The notes: generated by a model not told the origin, from the sequence alone. Shown: positions 45,815-54,390, counted from the first letter of the stretch. The stretch: DNA of 64,000 bases from WLMZ01 sp043753895 (GCA_043753895.1 JAYUWK010000038.1:62001-126000); one strand, 5' to 3'. Numbers and translations: made by a program.

Positions 45815-47032
45815 GTGAATCAACGAGATCTCCTCGTCATCGGTGGCGGCCCAGCTGGCGCTGCGGCGGCCATCCGTGCCGCTCGTGCCGGTGTGCGCGT
45901 CATTGTGTTCGAAAAGGGTCCGCATGGCCGCGACAAGGTGTGCGGCGATGGACTGACACCGCGCGCCGTGGCCGCGCTCCAGCAACTCGACATCCCGCTC
46001 GATGGTTCGCACCGCATCGATGGGCTGCGCATGATCGCCGGCAAGACAGTGCGCGAACTGGCCTGGCCCACGTCGGATCGTTTCCCGAACTACGGCGCGG
46101 TGTGGCCACGGCAGCGGTTCGACACCTTCCTGATCGACACCGCAATTGCCGCGGGTGCCGAGGTGCGTTTCGAGAGCGAGGCCTTGCCGGTGCTCGATGG
46201 GAATCGCGTCGTGGGGGTCACGTCCGGCGGCGAGACGTTCACAGCGCCGCTGACCATCTTGGCCGCGGGTGCGCAGGGCGCGGCCGCGAAGATGCTCGGT
46301 GCCGACCGCGACCCTGACGAACCATTCGGCCTTGCGATTCGCGCCTATGCCACCACCCCTCGCCACGCCGAGCGTCATCTCGAAGCCTGCCTCTCGCTGC
46401 GCGACGAGCACGGCACGCCGGTGCCCGGATACGGATGGATGTTCCCCGCCGGCGATGGCACGGTGAACATCGGTGTCGGTGCGCTCAGCACGATGCAGGG
46501 ATTCAAAAAGCTCAACCTCAATCGGCTCCTCGATCAGTACGCCGCAATCGTGCGCGAGCCATGGACGTTGGGTGCCTACATCGACAAGCCGCGCGCATGG
46601 CGCCTACCGATGAGCAGTGTGCGTCGCCACGGACCTGGCTGGGTTGCGGTGGGAGACGCCGCGGGATTCGTGAACCCGATGAACGGCGAGGGCATCGACT
46701 ATGGACTCGAGAGTGGCGTGCTCGCCGTCGAGCGATTCCTCGCCAATCCGGCCACGGCACCCGACACCTACGATCGCCTGGTCGGCGAGCGCTTTGATGC
46801 ATTCTTGCGCACGGGTCGCCGGTTCAGCTTCCTCATCGGCCATCCATGGCTGTTGAATACTGGTCTGCGCATCGCCGTCGGAACACAGACCACCGCCGAC
46901 ATCACGCTCGCGGTGATGGGCAACCTCGTCGACAACGAGACACCGGGCGCTGCTGGCCGAGTGATGCGTCTCGCCGACCGAGCGCTGGCCGTGGCCGATC
47001 CGTTGTTGCGTCGCACCCGCGCTGCCGCCTGA
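45815..47032 (+). CDS. Geranylgeranyl reductase family FAD-dependent protein
   Basis: The 405-residue flavoprotein has the Rossmann GGGPAGAAAAIRAARAG, the VCGDGLTPRAVAAL motif typical of the family and the FAD-binding WVAVGDAAGFVNPMNGEGIDYGLESG. Such enzymes reduce prenyl chains, for example of menaquinone or lipids. The substrate is unknown. The start is GTG 45815. The gene ends just before a hairpin shared with the convergent DinB gene. Confidence 0.88.
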   Translation: MNQRDLLVIGGGPAGAAAAIRAARAGVRVIVFEKGPHGRDKVCGDGLTPRAVAALQQLDIPLDGSHRIDGLRMIAGKTVRELAWPTSDRFPNYGAVWPRQRFDTFLIDTAIAAGAEVRFESEALPVLDGNRVVGVTSGGETFTAPLTILAAGAQGAAAKMLGADRDPDEPFGLAIRAYATTPRHAERHLEACLSLRDEHGTPVPGYGWMFPAGDGTVNIGVGALSTMQGFKKLNLNRLLDQYAAIVREPWTLGAYIDKPRAWRLPMSSVRRHGPGWVAVGDAAGFVNPMNGEGIDYGLESGVLAVERFLANPATAPDTYDRLVGERFDAFLRTGRRFSFLIGHPWLLNTGLRIAVGTQTTADITLAVMGNLVDNETPGAAGRVMRLADRALAVADPLLRRTRAAA

Positions 47033-47040
47033 TCTACAGC

Positions 47041-47060
47041 CTGAACGGCAGCCCGTTCAG
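47041..47060. terminator. Inverted repeat between convergent genes, likely terminator
   Basis: CTGAACGG and CCGTTCAG form a perfect 8-base-pair stem with loop CAGC. It lies 8 bases after the flavoprotein stop and covers the stop of the convergent DinB-like gene, much like the hairpin between the cwlM-like and parB genes. Confidence 0.6.
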
Positions 47061-47650
47061 CTCGTCATGCCGCCGAGGCCCACCAAGCCGCGGGCGAGTT
47101 CGATCTCTCCCATATGACGTAGGCCGTGCTGGTACAGCCAGCATTCGAAACCATCGAGCACGGTGATGCCCTGAGGGCCGGCGACGCGGGCGCTGTAGGT
47201 GCTCGCGATTTGTGGCGGGAATGGGTGCGGCACCACGACGCGCGCGAGGTCGGCCGGGTCGAGCGCGTCGAGGTAGGCCTCGGTGCGATCGAACACCGTG
47301 CGCATGTAGTCCTTGAACGCCGCGTAGTCGCCGATGCGTTGATAGATCATCTCGTCGACGGTCTTGTGCTTGCCGTGATCGTTGATGCCCATCTGCACCC
47401 GCTGCTGCCATTCGTCGTTCCACACTGGCGCGATGCCGGTGAGCAACATGAACGAGGCGTCTTGCATGTTGGTGTAGTGGAACAGGCAGAACGCGATGGG
47501 CAGCACACCTTCGCGTTCGAAGTGGTTCACGTGCTCGATCTCCATCGAGTCGACGGCCTGGTAGTACAGCGAGTGCATCGCGCGCATTCGCCGCTGCAGT
47601 GAGTCGAGGGTGGGATCGGTGGTGATGGGTTCCCGTGTTGCGTTGCTCAT
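47057..47650 (-). CDS. DinB-like four-helix protein
   Basis: The 197-residue, helix-rich protein resembles the DinB/YfiT-like superfamily (DFRALYQ-type start, MHSLYYQAVDSMEIEHVN; later HGLRHMGEIELARGL). Potential metal ligands are His in MEIEHVNHFE and HMGE. The function is unknown; DinB-like enzymes act with small thiols such as mycothiol in several cases. ATG 47650 was chosen over 47656 because CGGAGG lies 6 bases away. The start overlaps the stop of the SDR pseudogene by 4 bases, so it was part of the same unit. Confidence 0.7.
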   Translation of the reverse strand: MSNATREPITTDPTLDSLQRRMRAMHSLYYQAVDSMEIEHVNHFEREGVLPIAFCLFHYTNMQDASFMLLTGIAPVWNDEWQQRVQMGINDHGKHKTVDEMIYQRIGDYAAFKDYMRTVFDRTEAYLDALDPADLARVVVPHPFPPQIASTYSARVAGPQGITVLDGFECWLYQHGLRHMGEIELARGLVGLGGMTS

Positions 47651-48085
47651 GACCATCCTCCGGAATACGAGACGAACTGTCCTGTGGTGAAGCGGCTGGT
47701 GCCATCGACAAAGGGTGCGCAGAAGTAGCCGAACTCCATGGAGGGATCGTTCGCTCCGGTGGCGCCAGCGCGAGCGAGGTCTTCGACCTTGGCGTCCATG
47801 AACCGTCCGGTCACGATCAGACCCGAGAACGCCGTTGCCGAATCAATACGACCGAAGCGATTGGGGGCCGCATCGACCAACTGTTGCGACGACGAGCGTT
47901 TGGCGAGATTGCGGACACCCGTAACCACCTCCACCTGCGTGCCCCCGGCGGTGAGTTCGTCGACGAGTTCCTGACCGGGATCACCGAGCACGAGATCGTG
48001 TCCGCGAGCCGCGAGAACCCGGGCCGGCGAGGGTCCGACGTAGAAACCCGCCGTCGGCGATGAGTGCGATGCGGCGGGCTTCCAT
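47647..48085 (-). pseudogene. Short-chain dehydrogenase remnant, frameshifted and internally deleted
   Basis: The ATG at 48085 starts M-E-A-R-R-I-A-L-I-A-D-G-G-F, after which the frame must shift by one base near 48040-48050 (GAAACCC) to continue YVGPSPARVLAARGHDL and LVDELTAGGTQVEVVTG. Later, about 47745-47775, RFMDAKVEDLARAG jumps to MEFGYFCAPFVDGTSRFTTG, which is the C-terminus of such SDRs. The region with NNAG-to-YxxxK is missing: about 146 codons remain of some 250. So the gene has lost its catalytic core. The ending TGQFVSYSGGW is intact, and the stop overlaps the DinB start. Confidence 0.82.
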
Positions 48086-48103
48086 GTCGCAAACCCTATG
48101 TAC

Positions 48104-48126
48104 TGTCATAAGCACTGTCAATTGAT
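48104..48126. promoter_or_regulatory. Shared operator-like motif A
   Basis: TGTCATA, five bases, TGTCAATTGAT lies between the divergent SDR remnant (starts 48085) and the TetR gene (starts 48155). The same 18 fixed bases in the same spacing occur at 53652-53674. Here the motif contains the direct repeat ACTGTCA at 48102 and 48114. It is a likely binding site for the adjacent TetR protein (inference). Confidence 0.6.
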
Positions 48127-48154
48127 TCACAGAGCGATTGTCTAAGCTGAAACC

Positions 48155-48751
48155 ATGCCCACGGTCGATCTCGAACTAGATGGTCGCCGTGCGCGGCGCG
48201 ATCGCAACAAGATCGCCGTGGTCGACGCGTATCTTGACCTCATTCGTGAGGGTCATCCCCGCCCATCGGTGGCCGAGGTCGCCGAACGGTCGGGCGTCTC
48301 GCACCGATCGGTGTTCCGATACTTCGCCGATAAGGACGAACTCGCGCGTAGCTCGATCGAGCGTCAGGAGAGCGTGGTCACCCCCATGCTCGCGATTCCG
48401 ATCGATGTCCGCTCCTCGCTCGAGGATCGCATCGACCTTGTCGTACAGCACCGACTCGAGTTGTTCGAGATCATTGCCCCGGTGGCGCGGCTCAGCCGTT
48501 CACTCGCACCGATGCAACCGATCTTGCAGGCAGAGCTCACGAAGGCGCGGTCGTTCTTTCGGGCACAGGTGAAGCGCGTCTTTGCGCCCGAACTCACATC
48601 GATGGACAAAGCCCGCGCTGTGACCACGCTCGCGGTCGTCGATGTGCTGTGTTCGTTCGAGACCGCCGAGTTGCTGCGTGCCGATCAAGGGCTCTCGCGT
48701 GATCGAACCGCCGATGCACTGCGCGACGCGCTATTCGCGATTCTGCGCTGA
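48155..48751 (+). CDS. TetR-family transcriptional regulator
   Basis: The 198-residue protein has an N-terminal helix-turn-helix (PSVAEVAERSGVSHRSVFRY, then FADKDELARSS) typical of TetR. The C-terminal ligand domain is helical with no recognised ligand motif. It is divergent from the SDR remnant, with the operator-like motif in the gap, so it probably represses itself and that unit. A second copy of the motif lies at 53.65 kb. Confidence 0.88.
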   Translation: MPTVDLELDGRRARRDRNKIAVVDAYLDLIREGHPRPSVAEVAERSGVSHRSVFRYFADKDELARSSIERQESVVTPMLAIPIDVRSSLEDRIDLVVQHRLELFEIIAPVARLSRSLAPMQPILQAELTKARSFFRAQVKRVFAPELTSMDKARAVTTLAVVDVLCSFETAELLRADQGLSRDRTADALRDALFAILR

Positions 48752-48774
48752 AGTCGACCCCAGAACCGCGCCGG

Positions 48775-49512
48775 TCAGCGAGCGCGTCCCAATATGCTGC
48801 CACCATCGATGGCGATCACTTGGCCGGTGATCTGCTCGGCGCGGCGCGAGCACAGGAAGGCAACGCTGTCGGCGATCTGCGCGGGCGTCTGTTCGCTGGC
48901 CATTGGTACCGCGACACCGACCATCTGATCGAAAACCTGACGGGGGAGCATCTGCTCCCACAGGCGGGTGTAGATAAACCCTGGGGCGACTGCATTCACG
49001 CGGATGCCGCGAGGTGCCAACGCCAGGGCCATGCACTTGGTCCAATGAATGAGGCCGGCCTTTGCAGCGCCATAGGCAAAGAGCGCGTTGGGCATGAGCC
49101 CGGCGATTGATGCCGTATTGCAGATGGCCGCACCGCTCGCCATGGTGGGACCAACCACTCGCGTGACCACATGCGCGCTTGTGAGGTTGAGATCCAAGGA
49201 CTCGCGGAACAGGTCGACGGGTCCGAAGGGATCACCCGGCGAGTTGTCGGTGCGCTCTGGGTGTGGCTTGCCGCCGCCGGCATTGTTCACGAGCACGGTC
49301 GCCGTTCGTCCGAGCGACGCGACGACATTGCGCACCTGGGCTTCGTCGGTCACGTCGCACTGATGCAAGGTGACGCCGGCCGGTGCGTCGGCGCCGCTGA
49401 TGTCGAGGTCGAACGCAGCGACGTGATCTACCTCACCGCCGGCCAACAGCGCCGCCGCGATCGCTGCTCCGATACCCCGTGCTCCGCCGGTGACGATCGC
49501 GAATCCAGACAT
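48775..49512 (-). CDS. Short-chain dehydrogenase/reductase
   Basis: The 245-residue classical SDR has TGGARGIGAAIAAAL, NNAGGG and the catalytic Ser then YGAAK (Tyr-x3-Lys), with a C-terminal TGQVIAIDGGSIL. The substrate is unknown. ATG 49512 was preferred over an upstream TTG. It converges on the TetR gene, and the unknown protein gene lies 17 bases upstream, so the two are probably one operon. Confidence 0.86.
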   Translation of the reverse strand: MSGFAIVTGGARGIGAAIAAALLAGGEVDHVAAFDLDISGADAPAGVTLHQCDVTDEAQVRNVVASLGRTATVLVNNAGGGKPHPERTDNSPGDPFGPVDLFRESLDLNLTSAHVVTRVVGPTMASGAAICNTASIAGLMPNALFAYGAAKAGLIHWTKCMALALAPRGIRVNAVAPGFIYTRLWEQMLPRQVFDQMVGVAVPMASEQTPAQIADSVAFLCSRRAEQITGQVIAIDGGSILGRAR

Positions 49513-49529
49513 GGCCCCCACTTCCTCAA

Positions 49530-50552
49530 TCAATCGGAGCCCGCAGCAGCGAACTCGGCGAGAATTTCGCTGGCATTGGGATGCGCCATGATGCGCGACT
49601 CGATCAGTTCACGTTGTTGCTGCGCGGCGAGGGGCGGCTGCTCGATTGTTGCCCACCGCACCAGACCACCCCAGAAGCGGTCGATCAACTCGCTTCCCGC
49701 TATGGTGCCGCCACCGGTGGTTCGGAACGTGACCGATTCCAGTTCTCCGAGGTACAAGCGCAGCGAACTGACATGGATCTCTTCGTCGGTTCGGATTCGA
49801 CCGATGATCTCGGCGGCTTCCATCGCCTCGGCGCGACGATCGACGAAGAGGTCGGGAGTGCGCAGAATGGCCTGCGTTGCCGCAAAGCCGATCTCGGCAC
49901 GGAACTCGATGACCAACAGGTTCATCAGCAGTGAGATGAGACCCTCGACCGTCTCGGAGACCTCGGGCATGAAGCGCCTACCGGCCTCTGGGCGGGCGAT
50001 GTTCTCTGGCGGATCCACGTCGGGGTAGGCACCCTCGCCGAACGCAATGTCGCGGGCCACGAACCACATCACATCGTGGCCGCCAATGCCGCCGGCGGGA
50101 AGCCCACCTTCGTCAAGACCGTGTGCCTTGAGCAGGCCCTTGTTGAGATGACCGATGGCCATCTGCGAGATGTCCTCGACGATGTACGGCGCGAGATCGG
50201 GAAAGGGCAATTCGGCAAGCAGGCGACCCTTGGCTTCGATCTTGCCGGTGATGGTGAGGCTGTTCCAGAAGGTCTGGCCGAGGCCGTGCCGCAGCAGCAC
50301 ACGGCTCTGCTCGACGCCCGGCACACGCTCGCCGCTGAGCAGCGATGCGTCGGCGTCGAGGAGCTCGCCCCCTCGGGATCTCAACGCCTCGCTCCATGCG
50401 AGCAGCGCTGGCTCGCGCATGAGTGCGCGCGGTGGCTGATAGCGACCATCGGCCATGAGGCCACCGTGCATACGCCGGCCAGAAACCACGTGCTCATGGG
50501 CAAACGCATGGTCGCTCATGAGTTCGGCTTCTGAATAAGCAAGCTGTGCCAT
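49530..50552 (-). CDS. Protein of unknown function, possible ferritin-like metal protein
   Basis: The 340-residue protein is not recognised. It is mostly helical and acidic, with no signal peptide or membrane helix. Candidate metal-binding helices are YIVEDISQMAIGHLN, IEFRAEIGFAATQAI and IRTDEEIHVSSLRLYLGELE. The pattern Asp-Glu-Glu-x-His resembles diiron oxygenases of the AurF/ferritin-like type, but this is only a resemblance by eye. It lies directly upstream of an SDR gene, with which it may form a two-step pathway. Start ATG 50552 fits the coding similarity pattern; longer frames begin in the repeat region. Confidence 0.55.
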   Translation of the reverse strand: MAQLAYSEAELMSDHAFAHEHVVSGRRMHGGLMADGRYQPPRALMREPALLAWSEALRSRGGELLDADASLLSGERVPGVEQSRVLLRHGLGQTFWNSLTITGKIEAKGRLLAELPFPDLAPYIVEDISQMAIGHLNKGLLKAHGLDEGGLPAGGIGGHDVMWFVARDIAFGEGAYPDVDPPENIARPEAGRRFMPEVSETVEGLISLLMNLLVIEFRAEIGFAATQAILRTPDLFVDRRAEAMEAAEIIGRIRTDEEIHVSSLRLYLGELESVTFRTTGGGTIAGSELIDRFWGGLVRWATIEQPPLAAQQQRELIESRIMAHPNASEILAEFAAAGSD

Positions 50553-50586
50553 GTGCGCAGCGTAGGTCTGGCGAGGACCGTTACGC

Positions 50587-50620
50587 GCAGTCAAGGGTCC
50601 GCAGTCAAGGGTCCGCAGTC
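50587..50620 (+). repeat. Tandem repeat in a divergent promoter gap
   Basis: The 14-base unit GCAGTCAAGGGTCC occurs at 50587-50600 and 50601-50614, followed by a partial third copy (GCAGTC). It lies between the divergent unknown-protein gene (50552) and the dehydrogenase gene (50680), so it may affect either promoter. Confidence 0.85.
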
Positions 50621-50679
50621 GAGAGCCAGTGGTACGGTTGTGCCGCGATTCGAGGGCACGGCAGGCGAAGGAGACGAGT

Positions 50680-51600
50680 GTGGGCGAGCCACAACGCATT
50701 GGTTTTATTGGGCTGGGGCACCTCGGCGTGTATCTGGCGTCGAGTCTGGTGCGCCACGGTCATCGTGTGACCGTCACCGACCTGAACCGCAATGCGGCTG
50801 ATGGACTCATCGCTGCCGGCGCGATGTGGGCCGAATCAGCCGAGCAGACCGCGCGTGCATCTGATGTGGTCTTCACCTGCCTACCGTCGCCCGCTGCAGT
50901 AAACGCGGTGTGCACAGGTATGAACGGCGTGTTCGCTGGCCTTCGCCCGGGTGGCACGTGGATCGACATGAGCACCAACGATCGCGACGAAACCCTTCGC
51001 CTCGCCGCCATGGCTGCGGAGGCAGGAATCCAGATGCTCGAATGTCCCGTCACCGGCGGCGTGCACAAAGCCGCCGAAGGCGACATCACCGTGCTTGTCG
51101 GTGGCGGCGAAGCGGTGTTCGAGGCACACCGAGACCTGCTTGCGTGCGTGGGGAGCCCGATCCTGTACATGGGTCCGCTCGGCAGCGCTGCGGTCATCAA
51201 GGTCATCACCAACATGCTGGCGTTCATCAACCTCGTTGCTGTTGGTGAGGCGCTGATGTTGGCCAAGCGAGGCGGCCTCGACCTCGCCAAGTCCTTCGAG
51301 GCGATCAAGGAGAGTTCGGGCAACAGCTTCGTGCACGAGACCGAGGGTCAGGTCATCCTCAACGGAAGCTACAACATCGGCTTCACGATGGACCTCGCCT
51401 GCAAGGACCTGGGCTTCGCGATGCAGTTCGGGCGCCAGTTCGGTGTGCCGCTCGAGCTTGCCGGCCTGGTCGAGCAGACCTTCATCCGGTCACGTTCGCA
51501 ATATGGCGGGCAGGCATGGTCGAGTCAGGTCGTGAAGTTGTTGGAGGACGCGCTGAGTACCGAGCTTCGCGCCGATGGGTTCCCAGAGGTTCTGCAATGA
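50680..51600 (+). CDS. NAD(P)-dependent beta-hydroxyacid dehydrogenase
   Basis: The 306-residue protein is of the 3-hydroxyisobutyrate dehydrogenase type. It has the N-terminal RIGFIGLGHLG nucleotide loop, ECPVTGGVHKAAEGDITVLVGG with the substrate-binding Gly-Gly, and a conserved Lys in AAVIKVITNMLAFIN, the usual catalytic residue. GGAG precedes the GTG at 50680. Its stop overlaps the cupredoxin ATG by 4 bases. Confidence 0.88.
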   Translation: MGEPQRIGFIGLGHLGVYLASSLVRHGHRVTVTDLNRNAADGLIAAGAMWAESAEQTARASDVVFTCLPSPAAVNAVCTGMNGVFAGLRPGGTWIDMSTNDRDETLRLAAMAAEAGIQMLECPVTGGVHKAAEGDITVLVGGGEAVFEAHRDLLACVGSPILYMGPLGSAAVIKVITNMLAFINLVAVGEALMLAKRGGLDLAKSFEAIKESSGNSFVHETEGQVILNGSYNIGFTMDLACKDLGFAMQFGRQFGVPLELAGLVEQTFIRSRSQYGGQAWSSQVVKLLEDALSTELRADGFPEVLQ

Positions 51601-52094
51601 ACACCAATCCCTCGAACACCACTCGCAGAGCCGAGCGTCACCGGCAACAACAGGCGCGCGCCCGGCGGCGACTCATCGGTTGGGCCATTCTGATCGTGGT
51701 GGTGGTCGTCGGCGCGATCGTGGCCATCGTCGCGCTCACCGGTGGTGACGACAAGCCTTCGACGCCTGCATTTGAAGGTTCCACCGTCACCCTCTCGCTG
51801 TCGGAATACAAGATCGCCGGCAATCTCGAAGTTCCCACCGGCCCGGTGCGCATGGTGGCCACCAACATCGGTGGGCTGGTGCACAACGTCGGCGTTCGTG
51901 GCGTGAAGATCAGTCGCAACCTGGCTCGCGGTGAGTCCGCCACGCTCGATCTCGGGGTGCTCGCGCCGGGTACCTACGAGTTGTACTGCGACGTGATCGA
52001 TTCGACCGACAACGTGAGCCATGTGAAGAAGGGCATGGTCGCGCAGTTGGTCGTCACTCCTGCAAGCACCTCAACCAGCGCCGCGATTTCTTGA
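51597..52094 (+). CDS. Membrane-anchored cupredoxin-like protein
   Basis: The 165-residue protein has a basic N-terminus, one membrane helix (about 27-48) and an extracytoplasmic cupredoxin fold. Candidate type-1 copper ligands are His96 (GLVHNVGV), Cys131, His142 and Met147 in YELYCDVI-HVKKGM. It may carry electrons at the membrane. The upstream gene, a dehydrogenase, is translationally coupled to it, but a functional link is not proven. Confidence 0.78.
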   Translation: MNTNPSNTTRRAERHRQQQARARRRLIGWAILIVVVVVGAIVAIVALTGGDDKPSTPAFEGSTVTLSLSEYKIAGNLEVPTGPVRMVATNIGGLVHNVGVRGVKISRNLARGESATLDLGVLAPGTYELYCDVIDSTDNVSHVKKGMVAQLVVTPASTSTSAAIS

Positions 52095-52820
52095 AATGGT
52101 GCTGCCGCCAAAGATCTGCTTGGTGGGCAGTACCTCGATTGTGGTGAGGTCCACGTGCGGGGGCAGATCGAGTGCGTTGGTGATGACGGTCGCGATATCG
52201 TTCGGCTGAATCGCGTCGAAGTCGTCGTAGAGCGCTTCGGTGGCCTTGTCATTACCGCCGAATATGCCGTCGTACAAACGCGTCTGTACCCGCCCGGGCA
52301 TGAGGACCGTGACGCGGATCGACGATCCGAGCAGATCGCAGCGCAGCCCCTCGGCGAATGCGTGCAGCGCGGCCTTCGTCGCACCGTACGTAGCGGTGTT
52401 GGGTGTGGGATGCCTACCCGCGATGGAACCCATGAAGAAGATGTGGCCGCGATCGCGCTCGATCATGCCTGGCAGCACCAGGTTGGTCACGTGCAGCGCC
52501 GCGCGCAGGTTGACGTCGATCAGCGCATCAATGGTGGCCGGAGTGGATGCCGCGAAAGGCTGCAACTCAGGAAGGATGCCGGCATTGTTGACCAGTACGT
52601 CGACCTGCACATCGGTGATGAGCGCGGCGATTGCGGCGGTGTCACAGAGGTCGATGCCGTGCGCGATCGCGCCGGTTTCACGCGCCATCGCGTCGAGCGC
52701 ATCATCGGCCAGCGCGGCCGCGTGCACCGTCATGTCACGTTCGCGGAATGCGCGCACGATGGCCTCGCCGATGCCGCGCGAGGCCCCGGTGATCAGTGCG
52801 TTCGTGTACTGCGTGTTCAT
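52071..52820 (-). CDS. Short-chain dehydrogenase/reductase
   Basis: The 249-residue SDR has TGASRGIGEAIVRAF, NNAGIL, the catalytic Ser and YGATK with Tyr-x3-Lys. After it, LMPGRVQTRLYD follows the usual layout. The specificity is unknown. The 3' end overlaps the convergent cupredoxin gene by 24 bases, and a second SDR gene lies 22 bases upstream. Confidence 0.85.
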   Translation of the reverse strand: MNTQYTNALITGASRGIGEAIVRAFRERDMTVHAAALADDALDAMARETGAIAHGIDLCDTAAIAALITDVQVDVLVNNAGILPELQPFAASTPATIDALIDVNLRAALHVTNLVLPGMIERDRGHIFFMGSIAGRHPTPNTATYGATKAALHAFAEGLRCDLLGSSIRVTVLMPGRVQTRLYDGIFGGNDKATEALYDDFDAIQPNDIATVITNALDLPPHVDLTTIEVLPTKQIFGGSTISRNRGAG

Positions 52821-52842
52821 TTCGAACCTTCCTGATCGGATC

Positions 52843-53571
52843 TCACACAATGACCGCAGCGCCGCTGACAACGACGTTCTCTCCGGCAATACTCACGTTG
52901 TCGGGATGGCTCAGATACGCCACCAAGTGAGCGACCTCATGCGGTTCGATCGGTCTGCGGGTGGGCAGTTGTTCCACCATGGGCGCGTACCAGTCGGTCT
53001 TCTTCGCCGCCTCTGTTGCCATCGGCCCCGGCGCCACCGAATTGATGATGATGCCGAGCGGAGCAACCTCCAGCGCGAGTGACCGGGTGAGGCTCACCAC
53101 CGCAGCCTTGGTGGCTGCATAGTGCGCGTTGGCCGGATGGGCCTTGAACGCATCGATGGAGGTGATGTTCACGATGTGGCCGCGCCCGTGCTGGCGCATC
53201 TCGGCGATGGCCTCGACCATCATGAAATACGTACCGAGCACGTTGACGTCGAGTGAGTGGTGCCAATCGTCGGCTGTGATCTCGAGCACCGGTCGGCGCG
53301 GGTACACGCCTGCCGCGTTCACGAGCACGTCGATGCGCCCGAATTGTTCGACGGTCGCGCCCACGGCGGCGTGACAGGCGGCTTGGGTGCGGATGTCGGT
53401 GAGCACCGTGCCAACCGTGGCACCGAGCGCGTCGAGCGTGGCCGCTGCATCATCGAGACCGTCCTGATGCGGTCCGGCGAGCATCACAGTGATGCTGTCG
53501 CGGGCCAGCCGTTCGGCGCAGGCTAAGCCGAGCCCCCGCGCCCCGCCGGTGATGAGCGCCACGCGCCTCAT
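52843..53571 (-). CDS. Short-chain dehydrogenase/reductase
   Basis: The 242-residue protein has TGGARGLGLACAERL, NAAGVYP, Ser, then HYAATKAAVVSLTRSLA (Tyr-x3-Lys), and IIINSVAPGPMATE. It is the first of two consecutive leftward SDR genes and is divergent from the MBL remnant; the second operator-like motif sits in that gap. So if the motif is a TetR site this gene may be regulated too. Confidence 0.86.
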   Translation of the reverse strand: MRRVALITGGARGLGLACAERLARDSITVMLAGPHQDGLDDAAATLDALGATVGTVLTDIRTQAACHAAVGATVEQFGRIDVLVNAAGVYPRRPVLEITADDWHHSLDVNVLGTYFMMVEAIAEMRQHGRGHIVNITSIDAFKAHPANAHYAATKAAVVSLTRSLALEVAPLGIIINSVAPGPMATEAAKKTDWYAPMVEQLPTRRPIEPHEVAHLVAYLSHPDNVSIAGENVVVSGAAVIV

Positions 53572-53651
53572 CGAACATCCGGTGCAATCACAACAAGCAT
53601 GTCCCGACGCTAGTGCCCGCACGATCGAACCGAAAGACGCCTGAAAAGTCT

Positions 53652-53674
53652 TGTCATACAGAGTGTCAATTGAT
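53652..53674. promoter_or_regulatory. Shared operator-like motif B
   Basis: TGTCATA, five bases, TGTCAATTGAT lies 12 bases before the ATG of the MBL-fold remnant and 80 bases from the divergent SDR start (53571). All 18 fixed bases match motif A at 48104-48126; the five central bases differ (CAGAG against AGCAC). Confidence 0.6.
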
Positions 53675-53685
53675 AGCTTGGCGCG

Positions 53686-54380
53686 ATGCAGATCACCTTG
53701 CTCGGCACCGGCAATCCCATTCCCGATGCCCGCCGCGCCGGGCCGTCCACTCTGGTGCGTGCCGGTGGCGCAACGGTGCTCGTCGACTGCGGACGTGGCG
53801 TGTAAATGCGACTGATCCGCCGCCGGTGCCGAGCCACCAATGCTGACTGCAGTGTTCGTCACTCATCTGTACAGCGATCACCTCACCGATCTCAACGACG
53901 TCATCACGATGCACTGGGTGATGGGCCCGGTGCCGCAGACCTTGCGCATCTATGGCCCCATCGACCGGTCTTGGTTCGATCAGCGTGATGGTCGGCGCCA
54001 CCGACCACCGCCCGGTAGAGCCGACCGTTGCGTTTCGTATCGACGATGGCACGCACTCTGTGGTACTCGCCGGTGACAGCATCCCGTGCGCCACGCTCGA
54101 CGCGCTATGTCCCGGAGCAACGGCGTACGTACAAACAGTGATCCGTGAGGATCTCGTCAAGCTCGTGCCGAGCCAGCGCCTGCAGGACATTCTCGACTAC
54201 CACTCCACCATCGAGCAGGCGGCTCAGACAGCCACGCGCTCGGGCATCGACACCCTGATCCTCACGCACTACGTGCCTGCCATCACCCCCGGGGCCGAGG
54301 ACGAATGGCGCGCGATCGCGACGGCACATTTCGCGGGCACCATCGTGCTCGGTGACGACCTCACCGCTGTCGAACTGTGA
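53686..54380 (+). pseudogene. Metallo-beta-lactamase-fold protein remnant
   Basis: Three frames are needed. ATG 53686 gives MQITLLGTGNPIPDARRAGP to DCGRGV, then TAA at 53803. From about 53817 the second frame gives AAGAEPPMLTAVFVTHLYSD and ends near 53970 (LRIYGPIDRSW). The third frame continues with GATDHRPVEPT, DDGTHSVVLAGDS and TLILTHYVPAITP to 54380. Between the second and third pieces some 60 residues of the usual domain are missing. The metal motif HxHxDH reads HLYSDH, so one His is also lost. Intact relatives are cytoplasmic hydrolases of about 280-300 residues. Confidence 0.85.
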
Positions 54381-54390
54381 CAGTGGTGCC

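Noticed and set aside
48102..48120. Promoter -35 and -10 elements in the TetR-SDR gap
   Set aside because: Several weak matches exist, but none with proper spacing could be preferred, so only the shared motif is reported.
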